64,000 bases of DNA from Nakaseomyces glabratus (GCF_010111755.1 NC_088963.1:620001-684000); one strand, 5' to 3'; counted from the stretch's first letter, positions 8,743 through 19,250 are shown. Numbers and translations: made by a program. The notes: generated by a model not told the origin, from the letters alone.

Positions 8743-9375
8743 AATAGAAACACTATTATCTTAAATAATTACATATCATTGCGCAATGAAACGACTAGTA
8801 TATTGATCCATATGCTTTACCATTATAGGTAATGACGAGGAAACCCTAATCATCAATGACCTAAGACGTTCATATGGTGCGATACCCAAATCACTATGTA
8901 CACACAGCACTTTTCCACGAGGTTCTGCAGATACAGTTTACACAACCCTAAACGTATACAGTGACACAAATGTATCTTTTTCATGCTTTTCAGAAGCCAT
9001 TGGCTGTGAAATTGCGCAGAGAGAAACTCGAGTTTTTCTATGTGCTTCTAGCTGAGAAGAGAAAATTTTTTTTTCTTCAGTCGTTTTGCGATGCCCTCTA
9101 GTATTTGGAAAAGTATAAAAGGGCATCGGTACTTCAATTTATGTAGTATATTGTTAAAGTATAGTTATTTTATCTTGCAGTGTTTTACATATGTTAAATT
9201 ACAAGATAAGTAAGGACTTTGATTTATGAGCTATCATGGATCAAGTTCTTCTGTTCTTAACAGATGCATAGCGTGTATGCTGTGTGAATAGGGAATTTTG
9301 TTTTTGACTTTTAAATACTTCTCAAGGTTGAGAAGTGTCCGGGGAATTACTTCCCATGATATTTTTTTTTCTAGT
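8743..9375 (+). promoter_or_regulatory. snoRNA promoter with two Tbf1-type sites and TATA box
   Basis: Downstream of TFA2 lie two AACCCTAA cores (8842-8849 and 8944-8951), the binding sequence of Tbf1, which is known to drive many yeast snoRNA genes. A TATAAAAG box is at 9114-9121. A short inverted repeat (CGATGCCC at 9089-9096, GGGCATCG at 9121-9128) brackets the region just before the TATA box. Together these form a credible RNA polymerase II promoter for the snR190-U14 pair. A 62-codon antisense ORF here was not accepted. Confidence 0.65.
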
Positions 9376-9558
9376 TGCTTTGATGAAAACGGTAATCTTC
9401 TTTCCCAGTCCGATTCGACCATGACGATCAGGGTTTCTACCACGTCCATCTTTCTCTGACTTGACTCTCTCTTCTCTTCGGAGGATTGGGAGGATAGGAT
9501 GGGATTGTGAGGACTTTTCTTGCCAGTGTATTACGTATACACAACAAAGACTCTGAGC
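9376..9558 (+). ncRNA. snR190: Box C/D snoRNA snR190 (probable)
   Basis: A box C-like TTGATGA (9380-9386; first base is T rather than a purine) and a box D CTGA (9553-9556) are bracketed by a perfect 9-bp complementarity, TTTCTAGTT at 9368-9376 with AACTAGAAA at 9564-9572. Such a stem joins the ends of C/D RNAs or forms the processing stem of a precursor. The length, about 183 nt, fits snR190 (190 nt). The element ends about 100 nt before U14 on the same strand, the arrangement of the snR190-U14 two-gene transcript of S. cerevisiae, in which Rnt1 separates the RNAs. Family knowledge: snR190 pairs with 25S rRNA during large-subunit maturation. Identity rests mainly on context; ends are approximate. 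Confidence 0.72.
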
Positions 9559-9653
9559 ATTCTAACTAGAAAAAAGAATATAACTTTTCCCAGGACAAAG
9601 TTGAAAATAGAACTCTAACACACAGATCTATTGTCTGCTAAGAACAAACAAAT

Positions 9654-9791
9654 TATAGATTACGATGATGAAAATTCGGTTCCTTACATTCGCAGTTTCC
9701 ACGGTAGGAGTACGCCTTACGAACCCATCGTTAGTACTTTTCGGTGACCGCCTCTTTACGAGACCTTCCTAGGATGTCTGAGTAATCTATA
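9654..9791 (+). ncRNA. snR128: Box C/D snoRNA U14 (snR128)
   Basis: A perfect 10-bp terminal stem (9654-9663 with 9782-9791) brings together box C ATGATGA (9665-9671) and box D CTGA (9778-9781). The internal sequence CATTCGCAGTTT (9687-9698) is an exact complement of the conserved 18S segment AAACTGCGAATG, which is U14 domain A. Just before box D, CCTTCCTAGGATGT (9764-9777) pairs with 18S ACATCCAAGGAAGG except for one base, placing the methylation target at the C equivalent to C414. A hairpin between these (AGTAC with GTACT) matches the yeast-specific Y domain. U14 is essential in yeast for 18S rRNA production. It lies in the convergent gap between TFA2 and LAS1. Confidence 0.94.
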
Positions 9792-9866
9792 AAAAATCTT
9801 GGTTTTGTAAAAAAAATTGTAGAAATGCTATTGAATCATTAATATCTAGTCAGGATAACATACTAT

Positions 9867-11333
9867 TTATAATATTCCAAATGGCTTTGGTTGCCAATCG
9901 TCATGACTATCCCAATTAAACGTCTCAATGGATGGGGGTTTGACACTTTCCTTTGATTTTAAATTCAACAATCTCTGCTTAAGTTTCTGTAGGTCATCGC
10001 TAAGCTCATTGTTATGCACCGATGCTTCTTTTGCTTTCTTTACTACAGCTTTTGCTTTAGCACCATACATGCTGAACTGTTTTTCCTCCTCTAACATCAC
10101 ATGCGATTTAAGATAATCCGCCACTAATTGATTCCATTGTCTCTGTGTATCATTTAACTTGGCTGTTGTATCGTTGTTATCTTTCCTTCTTTTCTTTCTC
10201 CTCCAGTTATGATTGCCAATATCTTCTTCAAGCTTTTTGACGAGCAGCGATAGTAACTTGAATTGCATAAATGTCATATCTGGATTGAATAGCTCCGATA
10301 GTTCAGAGATTCTGGATCTGATATTTAGCAGGGAAACAAGTGGTGACAATAATTCCTTCTCTAATACTATCCATTTACTAAATCTTGATCTGATCGCATA
10401 CAAATCTTGTTTCAGTTCTAAATTACCATCTTGGTACAGAACCGTATACGCTGAAAACATCCATTTAATTAATTCCAAGTCAAAGCCAGGCAACTTACGT
10501 ACTAACAAGCTCAAAAATAGGTCATCATAAAATTTAAGAAAAGTCCTCATGAATAGATTCTTATCACGTATAACTTTCCAGAGATATTTTACTTCCGTTA
10601 TCGTTTCATCAATAAATTTTACCAGTTGATCAGCTTTACTGGAATTAGTTTTTCCACCATCATCAACTACAAAATTATCACTGCTAATAATACTATTTTT
10701 CTCTTCGAGCCAAATATTACAGTTATCTCTTAGCTCGGTATTGTTATTTTTCCATAGCTCAATTTTTAATCTCAACCGATCCAAATATTCTTGCTGTCTT
10801 ATCGTCTCTTCATCCAGAGCATCATCCTCATTCAGTGAGTCATCAAGCTCATCGTTATCCCAATAATTTTTCCACAACCACTGCAGAGCATCCTTTGCTG
10901 CCATGCGAAGCATATCAATGTTTGGCAGATCTCTCTCATGCGTACCCCAATGCCTTAGGTCAACAAACCAAGACGGCAGACCCACATTTCTTGCTATGGT
11001 ATGCAATGGAATGGCAAATTGTGTCTGTTGCGAAGGATCTAACACACCATTCACAAACCGGATCATTGCCATTGTGTACGTCATACGTATATTCATCTTG
11101 TCAAATAAGTCATCAGAGCCACCATGCTTCTCATCTGCAAGAATAGCACTTGTCAATTGCGCGGTCGAGTCAATAACATGTGGCAAGTACTGAGAACCTT
11201 TCAATTTATAACTCTTCACTCGGCTAATAGCCTTCAACCTGAGATCATTACCGTCACTGACACTATAAAACCATTGCTTCAATTCGTCCAACTCTTTCTC
11301 ATCCTTCCACGGCACAACTCTTCCATGCGACAT
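9867..11333 (-). CDS. LAS1: ITS2 pre-rRNA endonuclease LAS1
   Basis: 488 codons from the ATG at 11333 (two further codons upstream start at a GTG and were excluded). The N-terminal HEPN nuclease domain includes VVPWKDEKELDELKQWFYS and the catalytic RxxxxH motif as RHWGTH near residues 127-132, so the active site is intact. The C-terminal half is helical and charged and ends with a conserved tail rich in Trp and Asp (FNWDSHDDWQPKPFGIL) of the kind that contacts the Grc3 kinase. Family knowledge: the Las1-Grc3 complex cuts ITS2 at site C2 in 27S pre-rRNA. Twin PAC elements and an RRPE-like site in its promoter agree with this role. S. cerevisiae Las1 is about 502 residues. Confidence 0.95.
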   Translation of the reverse strand: MSHGRVVPWKDEKELDELKQWFYSVSDGNDLRLKAISRVKSYKLKGSQYLPHVIDSTAQLTSAILADEKHGGSDDLFDKMNIRMTYTMAMIRFVNGVLDPSQQTQFAIPLHTIARNVGLPSWFVDLRHWGTHERDLPNIDMLRMAAKDALQWLWKNYWDNDELDDSLNEDDALDEETIRQQEYLDRLRLKIELWKNNNTELRDNCNIWLEEKNSIISSDNFVVDDGGKTNSSKADQLVKFIDETITEVKYLWKVIRDKNLFMRTFLKFYDDLFLSLLVRKLPGFDLELIKWMFSAYTVLYQDGNLELKQDLYAIRSRFSKWIVLEKELLSPLVSLLNIRSRISELSELFNPDMTFMQFKLLSLLVKKLEEDIGNHNWRRKKRRKDNNDTTAKLNDTQRQWNQLVADYLKSHVMLEEEKQFSMYGAKAKAVVKKAKEASVHNNELSDDLQKLKQRLLNLKSKESVKPPSIETFNWDSHDDWQPKPFGIL

Positions 11334-11826
11334 ATTCACTATGCAACCAATTCCACTTTATAGTATGATTACTAGAATCAAAAAAAACAATGCAGTGCCA
11401 CACCAAGCTAGCAATACTAGTTGTTATTTCGATTCAATGTTGTTTCTTTTTCTAGAGCTCATCGCTAGCTCATCGCATTTCTGAAATTTTTCACTTTTTC
11501 CCCAGGGCCCTGAGTCTTTCTCACACCTCTTTTCTTGATATAAGGCAAAACCTATAAAATGCTTGATCATTCATAAATTGGTACTTTCATAAACACTTTC
11601 TGATCCGCCGATAAGTTGCTGTGGATTAGCTTATTATAAATTATAGAAGCAATACACTGTGCTTAAATATCCCAAAAAGTTATACTGAGCTGGATCAGAT
11701 ATTCTGGTAAATACATAGGGTGTCTGATAGATATTGCCAGGGCAACCAGAATATTTTAGCTAGACTTCGTGAAGACGGTAAGATATAAATTTATTCTTGA
11801 ATCAGCTGTTAGTTTTATAATTCAAG
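11334..11826. promoter_or_regulatory. Divergent LAS1/OAF3 promoter with double PAC and RRPE-like site
   Basis: Two tandem PAC elements read AGCTCATCGC at 11456-11465 and 11467-11476, followed 5 bp later by TGAAATTTTTCA (RRPE-like, 11482-11493). They lie about 120-160 bp upstream of LAS1, the ribosome biogenesis gene, and about 335-370 bp from OAF3, so they probably serve LAS1. Confidence 0.7.
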
Positions 11827-14502
11827 ATGGAAGAACCCAAGAAGGTCACAAAGTCTAGGCGCCGTCCTATGCTAGTATGTGTGAACTGCCGAAAACGGAA
11901 GTCTAAATGTGACCGCCAGTTACCATGCAGTAAGTGTATACAACACGGTGACACAGATACATGTACATACTTGAATGATGTTCCCATAGGCAAGAAGAAT
12001 AATGTTCCTAATACTCAAGTGACTCCTAACAGTTCAAGTCCCAGTATCGTGATTAATTTACATCAGAATGGCAATGACTATAAAACAAAAAATTTGAATG
12101 GTCAGGATAACACCCTTCTGAAAGAAATAAATAATAATATATGGGGTAGAAATAGCCCCATATTTCCAGACAGTTCAGATCATTCACCTCCAACACAAGT
12201 TTTTGGGGATGGCCCTAATTTAAAACCCAAAGTAATTGGCCATTGCAGATACTCTGGCGAAAATCAATATATTAATATGGTACCCAAGGGTTATTTAATC
12301 GAAGTAAAAAGATCATCCGTAACTCGTTATGCAATGTGGACAAGCACATCGGTAGAGTACAGAGATCCTTACTTAAGTTGCATGCTAATGTTCAAAAAAG
12401 GTGCTGTTAAAGCCACTACTGAACAAATGAAGAAAAAGATGAAATTTAAGAATTTACCTAATTCATTCGCCCTATTCACAGCATTTGACAATGCTGATGA
12501 TGGTAAAGATAAGCCTAACTTGAACCATGCGAAAATATTTAATAAGTTTGCTGAATATAGGCAGCAAAAATCAATTGGAGATCTGTCTGAGGATCATATT
12601 CTGGATACAAAGGATTTACCTCGTAGACAAGCTGTTGAAAACTGCGTACTTATGTTTGCAAAATTCCATCTTTGCCCATTATTACCGTTATTTAATCTTC
12701 CTCATTTGATGGAAGAGGTAAAGATATTTTATGACAATGTTGAAAAAACAGGTAAAGTATCAACAAAAAATGGCGACAATTGGATATACTGTATTATTTT
12801 GCTTCTAACCAAAATTTGTAAGTTAGCCATATGTATGTCTAACATACCAGGTGATGATGTTAGCCCTATCGCTCAATTGGATACCACCAGATTTATTCCT
12901 CTGGTACATAAATATATTATGAATCATAATTTATTTCGCAAATGCACATTACACCAGTTGCAAGTCTTACTTTTGTTAAGATTTTATAATTGGTGTGCAC
13001 CAGAAGATGGCGATGGACAACAAGGACAACAGAATAGTATTCTAATGGGCATGATCATTTCCAGTGCAAAAGAACTCGGTATAGGATGGGATCTATTTAC
13101 CCCCGGATTTCCTGTTGGCATCGATATATCAGATGGTTCTAGACCTTCTGCACAACATATGAATGCTGAGGAGTATACTACATTATATCAAAAAATATGG
13201 TGTTATATTTTATTTTGGGATAGAAAAATGCTATTGGTAAATGGTCAAAACTGCATAATACAAAGAAGTAGAGATACTGATTATTCACTACTCGAGGCAA
13301 CTTTTAGTAAGGAAGATGGTAGTGAGTTTTTTCGATACTTTATTCATCTAGATTCGCTACTTCTGGAAATTAATGACCTCATATCTTCAAATCCCACTAA
13401 AGTAAATATAACAGCTCTTAATAACTGTATGACATCTCTTGAAGAGGAATTTCGCAATATCCATACAATCGTTAATTCAAGAGAAATACTGCAAAGCAAT
13501 GATGATCCAAGATTTTTTGAAGTTAGTTGGAATATCAAGATAGCCCGTGCTTGTATTTTGCATGCTGAGGTGGTATCATATGAAAAGGAATGTGATTTTG
13601 TAAGATGCCATTATGCAATTCAAAAATTGTGGGAAATTGTCCTATCGATGTGTTCCGACTGTATGGAATACTGGAGCCAGAGATCAGAAGCATTCCTTGG
13701 TAGTTTGAATAACTTTTATACCAATCGTATTGTCGAGATTGCTGCTGACAGGCTCGTACATTTTGTGAAGGCAATCATTTTGCGGCTCCATAGATTTCAT
13801 AATGTAAAGGCTGAAGATAAGCAGATACTAGTTCAGTTCATGCATAAGTTCTGTTCCTTATATTTTACAAACTTTGGTAGGGAATATTTCAGATGTTTCA
13901 AAAGTTTGTTCAATTTGAAGATGGATTATAGAGTTCTTTCATATTCAAGTGTAAAAGACCCATGGACTGTCATGCTGACATTCATTTTACATGAAATGTC
14001 CTACGGTGAACAGCCGGAAGGTAAGTTATCATTAAGAGACAGACTACCATTGATTGCCAAATTACATGATAAGTTAAGCTATATGCCCAGCTCTTTTAAA
14101 AACCATGACCTTATCTTAGATGCTTGGCAGACGTCTATTTATCCAATTTGCCGGTATGATGAGCACTTCCAACTTAACCTATACATTAGTGAAATTAAAA
14201 AGCTAGACGAACATTACAAAATAGATAAGGATAAAAATTTATTTGAGTCGTTCTACAACAACGAAGTAAAACTATTTGGTGAGGAATTTGGAACTCAAGA
14301 AAGCTGTAATTCTGCTTTTCAAAAAGATTCATCTGAACCTCCTCAAGAAACTATTACACTAGATGAATGGGGTACCCTTTCGGGACCTTATGAAGGTAAT
14401 GATATATTGTTGGCATCAGAAACTGATTCAAAGGCGTTAAGATATAATGATCAGCTAATCCAAGAAATATTCAATCCAAAAGACTTTCTTCCATTCCTAT
14501 GA
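11827..14502 (+). CDS. OAF3: Zn2Cys6 transcription factor OAF3
   Basis: 891 codons from an ATG at 11827. Residues of about 17-47 form a Zn(II)2Cys6 binuclear cluster with all six cysteines ([20 protein letters not shown], then a final Cys after HGDTDT). The rest contains the fungal transcription factor middle homology region and lacks a long coiled coil. In S. cerevisiae Oaf3 (YKR064W, about 863 residues) lies between LAS1 and PAM17 exactly as here; it is described as a repressor in the oleate and stress response. The regulatory role in this species is an inference from orthology. Confidence 0.9.
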
Positions 14503-14794
14503 TACTGATAGATATACAGAATGGACAAAAATTAACGATATAAAAGTTTCAAATTTTAGAACTTAATACATATATACTATTATATACACGGTGAAATGAC
14601 AGGTAGAATAATTGCTAGTTTGTTTTTACTGCAGACACTTCGACAGAACCGAGCAGTCGGTTTTGAAATAAACTTCATCTTGACCATATACGCTTTATTA
14701 TGTTGACAGTTCGTAGGTAAAGTGTTAGAGCTAACACTTATCCACAGTTGCAGCAATGGTAAATTAGATAAGACAGGTTATGAATTCATTTGAA

Positions 14795-15355
14795 TTACAA
14801 AAACTCCTTGGCTTTTTTAGCATATGCATGACAGTCTCTCAACCATTGCCTGTACTCTTTTACTGAACCAATTTTCTCACCATAATAGTCTGGTACCGGA
14901 TTACTGAAACTTTGTGAGGAAGCATCTACTCTGTTTTGAATAACGTGTTTCAAAAATTCCTTGTTCTTCAAGTTATATTGTGCTAGTTTGTTACCCTTAG
15001 TTAGCTTGAACACCTGTGATCCCACAGCTGGGCCCATTAGGTAACCCAAGGCACCTGAGGCCATAAGACCGGCAGTAACCACAACTAATGGATCAAAACC
15101 GAATATCATCTGCGTGGGGTCAATCTCCATAGTAGATAGGTATGCCCAAGACACATTAGCACCCACTAAAGCAGTGAACACAGAGGAGCCAACATTGATT
15201 CTGCGCTCCTGCTTTCTCAACTGGAAGAAATCAGTCCATGTAAGACTGTCTTCAGGCTTGTCACTGTAATATCTAGCATTACATTTAACCAATGGCCTTA
15301 TCAAACCAGGTCTAGCCACACTTCTTCTAACAATACCTTGCGTAATTGATAGCAT
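14795..15355 (-). CDS. PAM17: Presequence translocase-associated motor subunit PAM17
   Basis: 186 codons from the ATG at 15355; one upstream codon (GTG) was excluded. The N terminus up to about residue 30 is Arg-rich and acid-free, a mitochondrial presequence ending near ARYYSD. Two membrane segments follow (about residues 58-76 and 88-110), separated by a short loop with DPTQMIFGFDP. Family knowledge: Pam17 helps organise the Pam16-Pam18 part of the TIM23 import motor in the inner membrane. Length and order match YKR065C. It converges with OAF3 across 292 bp and is divergent from FMP46. Confidence 0.95.
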   Translation of the reverse strand: MLSITQGIVRRSVARPGLIRPLVKCNARYYSDKPEDSLTWTDFFQLRKQERRINVGSSVFTALVGANVSWAYLSTMEIDPTQMIFGFDPLVVVTAGLMASGALGYLMGPAVGSQVFKLTKGNKLAQYNLKNKEFLKHVIQNRVDASSQSFSNPVPDYYGEKIGSVKEYRQWLRDCHAYAKKAKEFL

Positions 15356-16127
15356 CACAAACTTTTATTTATTGTATGAATCAAAAATTCCAAATTTAGG
15401 TTTCTATGTTAATAATACTTGCTGAAACTCCCAAAACTAGTGGAGTGAAATCCAAAACTAGAACTGCTCTGAAGTAAATAATGTAATACATGCAAAACAA
15501 TGACTCTCTGAAACATCTTCCCTAACAATAATTGTCATTGAATTCACAGCTTGAGAAGGGCCTGAAACCCTTCAACATCGGCATTTTACAGAGAGAGAAG
15601 TCTTTAGGAGTTACTATGAAAGTCACGTGGTAGAAATATTATTCATATATAATTGCATAGACTATAAGACTAACAAGTCTTGTGTCTTTCCCAATACTCA
15701 GATTCCATGTCTGAACGTTTATTTCGTGAACAGCTTCCTATTTCTTATCAAATGGGTTTGTGTTTAGCCGATTTATATAGTTTGTCAAGTGTTCATTTTG
15801 AATTGGACAGTAGAAACTGATCCGATGAACAAGGTAGCTATTGAGAGCTTATTTCTTGAAGTTACATACAGTTATTTAGCAGAGAGTATGTATTGGTATT
15901 ATTGTAGCAAGAACAGTGGCTCTCGATGTATATATATTCGAGTTCAGTATATCAATATCTAGTCACCAGTGCACTTGGCCATCTGTGTGATTGGAGACGA
16001 TTTAAGGTGTGAAGGGGTAAGGATTAGATGAGAAGAAGGTTTGAAGACCTTATATCTTCAATTACTGCTTGCGATACCGATTTTATTTGCAAGTATTTTA
16101 ACAACAACAAGCGAAAAACTAGGAACC
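15356..16127. promoter_or_regulatory. Divergent PAM17/FMP46 spacer at an inversion breakpoint, Cbf1-type site
   Basis: 772 bp separate two mitochondrial genes that are not neighbours in S. cerevisiae (YKR065C and YKR049C), so a rearrangement junction falls here. A GTCACGTG site (15622-15629) fits Cbf1, often found upstream of respiratory genes. No RNA gene was recognised. Confidence 0.45.
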
Positions 16128-16517
16128 ATGTCTATGTTTAGAACTTTGCAAAGGCAGCCCCGTACCATATCCCTATTCACACATGATTTGGAGAACAGCA
16201 GACCATGTCTCAGTATTCTCGAGTATTTAAAGAGTCACACGACCAATCGCTTTGACTTAGAGTTGAGCACCAAGTTTCCAACTTTGGACCAGGTACACTA
16301 CATGAACGCCATCAACCCGATGATCCTGCGCGCACAGATTCCGCATCTCACCAAGATCATGAAATTGAAGTCCTATGACCCACTATTTGGGTCACAACTA
16401 TCTGACTGTGTCACTAAGGGGTTCTGGAACAAAGAAGCACCATTGTGGGTAGACTGGGAGAAGAAAGCACTGGGAACTGACCTACAGAGCATAAAGGAAC
16501 TATTAGAAAAGGACTGA
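16128..16517 (+). CDS. FMP46: Mitochondrial thioredoxin-fold protein FMP46
   Basis: 129 codons from the ATG at 16128. The frame continues 29 codons upstream, but only to a TTG, and the homologous protein begins at MSMFRTLQRQPRTISLF. The match to S. cerevisiae Fmp46 (YKR049C, about 133 residues) runs the whole length, including RTLQRQPRTISLFT, FPTLDQVHYM, DPLFG and the C-terminal LWVDWEKK. Family knowledge: a putative redox protein with a thioredoxin-like fold detected in mitochondria; the substrate is unknown. One cysteine is near the first helix (SRPCLSI). NAP1 and PLN1 follow in the same direction, matching YKR049C-YKR048C-YKR046C inverted. Confidence 0.9.
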   Translation: MSMFRTLQRQPRTISLFTHDLENSRPCLSILEYLKSHTTNRFDLELSTKFPTLDQVHYMNAINPMILRAQIPHLTKIMKLKSYDPLFGSQLSDCVTKGFWNKEAPLWVDWEKKALGTDLQSIKELLEKD

Positions 16518-17086
16518 GAATGTCAGAACGTGTACATATATTCCATCTTCATATTCATTTATAGGCCACATAATATCCATTTTTATTTCTAATGAGTTAA
16601 AGAATAGTAGCAAGTATAGTGTCGAAATTACAGGTTGCATAGAGTACTTTTATTGCCGTTGTCGACTTCACAAGGTAAAACCTCCTTGTAATCATATTAA
16701 TCTATTAGCGTTACAAGATAGTAAGAACGGATTAGTGGAGATAAACTCTATAATAGTTATTGATTGATAAAAAAAAACCCAATAGATTCACACGATCGAC
16801 TGCCATAAATACGCCCATATATATACTAGATTGGCTAATATCTAGCTATATAAATATGTAAATCATGTGATATATTAGCTACGTATACAGCTAGCGACTG
16901 TGAAAAAAAAAAGTGCTCAGAAGCATCGAATTTTGGCAAAACGCTTTGGGAAGCACAATGAGCATCCGAAACTCTTGATGGACACTTGGGTTGCTACTAT
17001 TTGATCTTTAAACATATAGGCTCTTGTCTCAATAGTTGTGATTTGCATCACTGACAAAGAGGTCAAGCTGAACAGAAAAAAGCATT
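16518..17086 (+). other. FMP46-NAP1 spacer
   Basis: 569 bp with the NAP1 promoter. TATA-like TATATAAATA lies near 16847-16856, and a poly(dA) run is near 16903-16911. An inverted repeat CTAGAT/ATCTAG is present around 16827-16846. No further gene seen. Confidence 0.4.
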
Positions 17087-18319
17087 ATGTCGGCACCAAT
17101 TAAGACTAAGCCAAAGTCTTCTATGAAGATAGACAATGCTCCTACACCACACAACACACCTGCCAGTGTGCTGAATAACAGCTACTTGAAGAACGGCAAT
17201 CCAGTGGGCAAGAGCAAGCCTCCACCAACGATTAGCGAGGAAGATATTCAAACTGCGTTGAGTTCGCAGCAGCCACTATTGCTCGGTGCAATCCAGGAAA
17301 AGCTGGGGTCTCTTGTAGGCCAGGATAGTGGATACGTTGATTCTTTGCCACAGGTAGTTAGAAATAGAATATTTGCTCTAAAGAAGCTGCAATCCGATCT
17401 GTTTGGTATTGAGAAGGACTTCCAAGTGGAATTATTCGAGTTGGAGCACAAGTACTTACAAAAATACGCGCCTCTACATGCCCGTCGTAGCGAGATCATT
17501 AGTGGTAAGCAAGAACCAACCTCTGAAGAAGTTGCTGCAGGTAAAGAAATTCAAGAAAAGGAAGAAGGTGAAGAAGAAGAAGGTGAAAAGCCAACTGACA
17601 TTCAACTAACGGAGGAAGACATCAAGGGCATTCCATCATTCTGGCTCACTGCTCTGGAAAACTTGCCAATTGTCTCAGACACAATCACTGATCGTGATGC
17701 TGAAGTGCTTGAATATTTGCAAGATGTCAGCATCGAATATCTAACTGAAGGCAAGCCAGGTTTCCTTCTGAAGTTCAAATTCAGTGAGGAAAACCCATAC
17801 TTCAAGACCCCAGAACTAACTAAGACATACTACTACCAAAGTGAGCTTGGTTACTCTGGTGATTTCATCTATGATCATGCAGATGGCTGTTCTATTGACT
17901 GGGTAGACAACGACTCCAATGTTACCATTGCCGTTGAGATGCGCAAACAGAGAAACAAGACCACAAAGCAAGTGCGTACGATAGAGAAGATCACGCCGAT
18001 TGAATCATTCTTCAACTTCTTCGACCCACCAAAGATGGCCGGCGATGAAGAAGACGAAGAAGACCTGGAAGACCTGGAAGAAAGACTAGCGCTAGACTAT
18101 TCCATCGGTGAACAAATAAAGGACAAACTAATTCCTCGTGCTGTAGATTGGTTTACTGGTGCAGCATTGGAATTTGAGTTCAACGACGCACCAGAAGATG
18201 AATTCGATGAATTCGAAGATGAGGACGAGGACGAGGATGAAGATGAAGAAGAAGACGAGGATGAAAGAGACGACTTCGCAAATAAGAAAGAAGAACCTCC
18301 TGAGTGCAAACAATCTTAA
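17087..18319 (+). CDS. NAP1: Histone chaperone NAP1
   Basis: 410 codons from an ATG at 17087; S. cerevisiae Nap1 is 417. The NAP domain spans about residues 80-365, with the long dimerisation helix (QVVRNRIFALKKLQSDLFGIEKDF region) and the conserved FWLTALENLPIVSDTITDRD and SFFNFFDPP blocks. An acidic insert (about 155-175) and a C-terminal run of Asp and Glu from about residue 370 give the typical strong negative charge. Family knowledge: Nap1 shuttles H2A-H2B, aids nucleosome assembly and binds the mitotic cyclin Clb2. The acidic tail creates trinucleotide-like GAx repeats in the DNA and a serine-only shadow frame on the other strand. Confidence 0.97.
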   Translation: MSAPIKTKPKSSMKIDNAPTPHNTPASVLNNSYLKNGNPVGKSKPPPTISEEDIQTALSSQQPLLLGAIQEKLGSLVGQDSGYVDSLPQVVRNRIFALKKLQSDLFGIEKDFQVELFELEHKYLQKYAPLHARRSEIISGKQEPTSEEVAAGKEIQEKEEGEEEEGEKPTDIQLTEEDIKGIPSFWLTALENLPIVSDTITDRDAEVLEYLQDVSIEYLTEGKPGFLLKFKFSEENPYFKTPELTKTYYYQSELGYSGDFIYDHADGCSIDWVDNDSNVTIAVEMRKQRNKTTKQVRTIEKITPIESFFNFFDPPKMAGDEEDEEDLEDLEERLALDYSIGEQIKDKLIPRAVDWFTGAALEFEFNDAPEDEFDEFEDEDEDEDEDEEEDEDERDDFANKKEEPPECKQS

Positions 18320-19250
18320 AAAGCAAAAAGATTACAAGCAATCAGATTTGCGTTGCTCCATCTCATCGCATAAGTAAGCTCATTTAAGGGGCCGAGTGCG
18401 TCTACGTCTGTGTGTGTTTTTATCTATAGTAAAATAATTTGTCTTCTATATAATACATTTTCATATAAAAATCTGTTTTCATTATTATAAGAATGTCTAT
18501 TTTTTTTTCTTTTTTTCATTTTGTAGTAATAATATCTTGCAACTTTCCACTAAAACTATATTACTTGTAGTTATTATAGATAGTAGATCTTCTATAATCT
18601 GTGAAAGAGTCATATGAGCACTTCAAAACGGCAGCCCTCCCATTTGTCCTAAACATTCATCGAAGCAGCACTGTTATCTGCAAGGGACTACATATTAATT
18701 GTCACTTCGTTGGCAAGTAGGGCATGTCTTCAGACTGAACTCTGTTTGTGTGTCTGCCCTTCCCTCCTTTCGAAGATAAGTGATAAAATTGTCCCACTTA
18801 AGACCTTACTGCTCGCAACAACTAAAAGCAGCAGAAAGGCATTTTTACGTTAAACTTTTGCCTTGATGTGATGGGTAAGGAAAGGGTGTGGCTCATTTCC
18901 TTTAACCTCATCGCATCGCTTCTTGTGTTATCTTGACTTTAAAACCTTCGAGGGTGGGCCATCACAACTAAACACCGACGACTGAAGACACTGTAGCAAT
19001 ATGTACCCTTCATTACCTTATTTGTTAACTCTCTAGAGCAACCCTTGCATTGTGTCCTATAAGGACATTAACAAATTACACATAGATATATATGTATATA
19101 TATAAATCAAGCATTTTCAAAGGTCTTCAAGGAGTCGGAAAGTATCGAATAATTCTCAGCTTCTCTTTTTAAAGTTAGAGATCGATTTTTCTATTTTCTT
19201 GCTTATTCAGTAGGTGTTTCATTAAGATCAGTATATACATTTATTTGCAG
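18320..19250 (+). other. Long NAP1-PLN1 spacer
   Basis: 931 bp between two same-direction genes. It contains CTCATCGC (PAC core, reverse orientation) at 18362-18369 and 18907-18914, and a TATA-rich stretch at about 19086-19104. The PLN1 ATG is preceded by TTTGCAG, which resembles a 3' splice site, but no TACTAAC or GTATGT lies upstream to make an intron. No RNA gene recognised. Confidence 0.4.

Noticed and set aside
8938..9126. 62-codon minus-strand ORF
   Set aside because: Overlaps the Tbf1/TATA promoter of the snoRNA pair and has no recognisable homology.
9234..9449. 71-codon ATG ORF on the minus strand with good start context
   Set aside because: It lies antisense to the probable snR190 and its promoter side; the plus-strand RNA explains the conserved-looking sequence.
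15622..15629. GTCACGTG as centromere element CDEI
   Set aside because: No AT-rich 80-bp CDEII followed by a CCG-containing CDEIII; better explained as a Cbf1 promoter site. Other RTCACRTG matches (41340, 62054, 29660, 45922, 16864) fail the same test.
16041..16127. N-terminal extension of FMP46 resembling a signal peptide
   Set aside because: Starts at TTG, has no ATG, and homologous proteins begin at the ATG at 16128.
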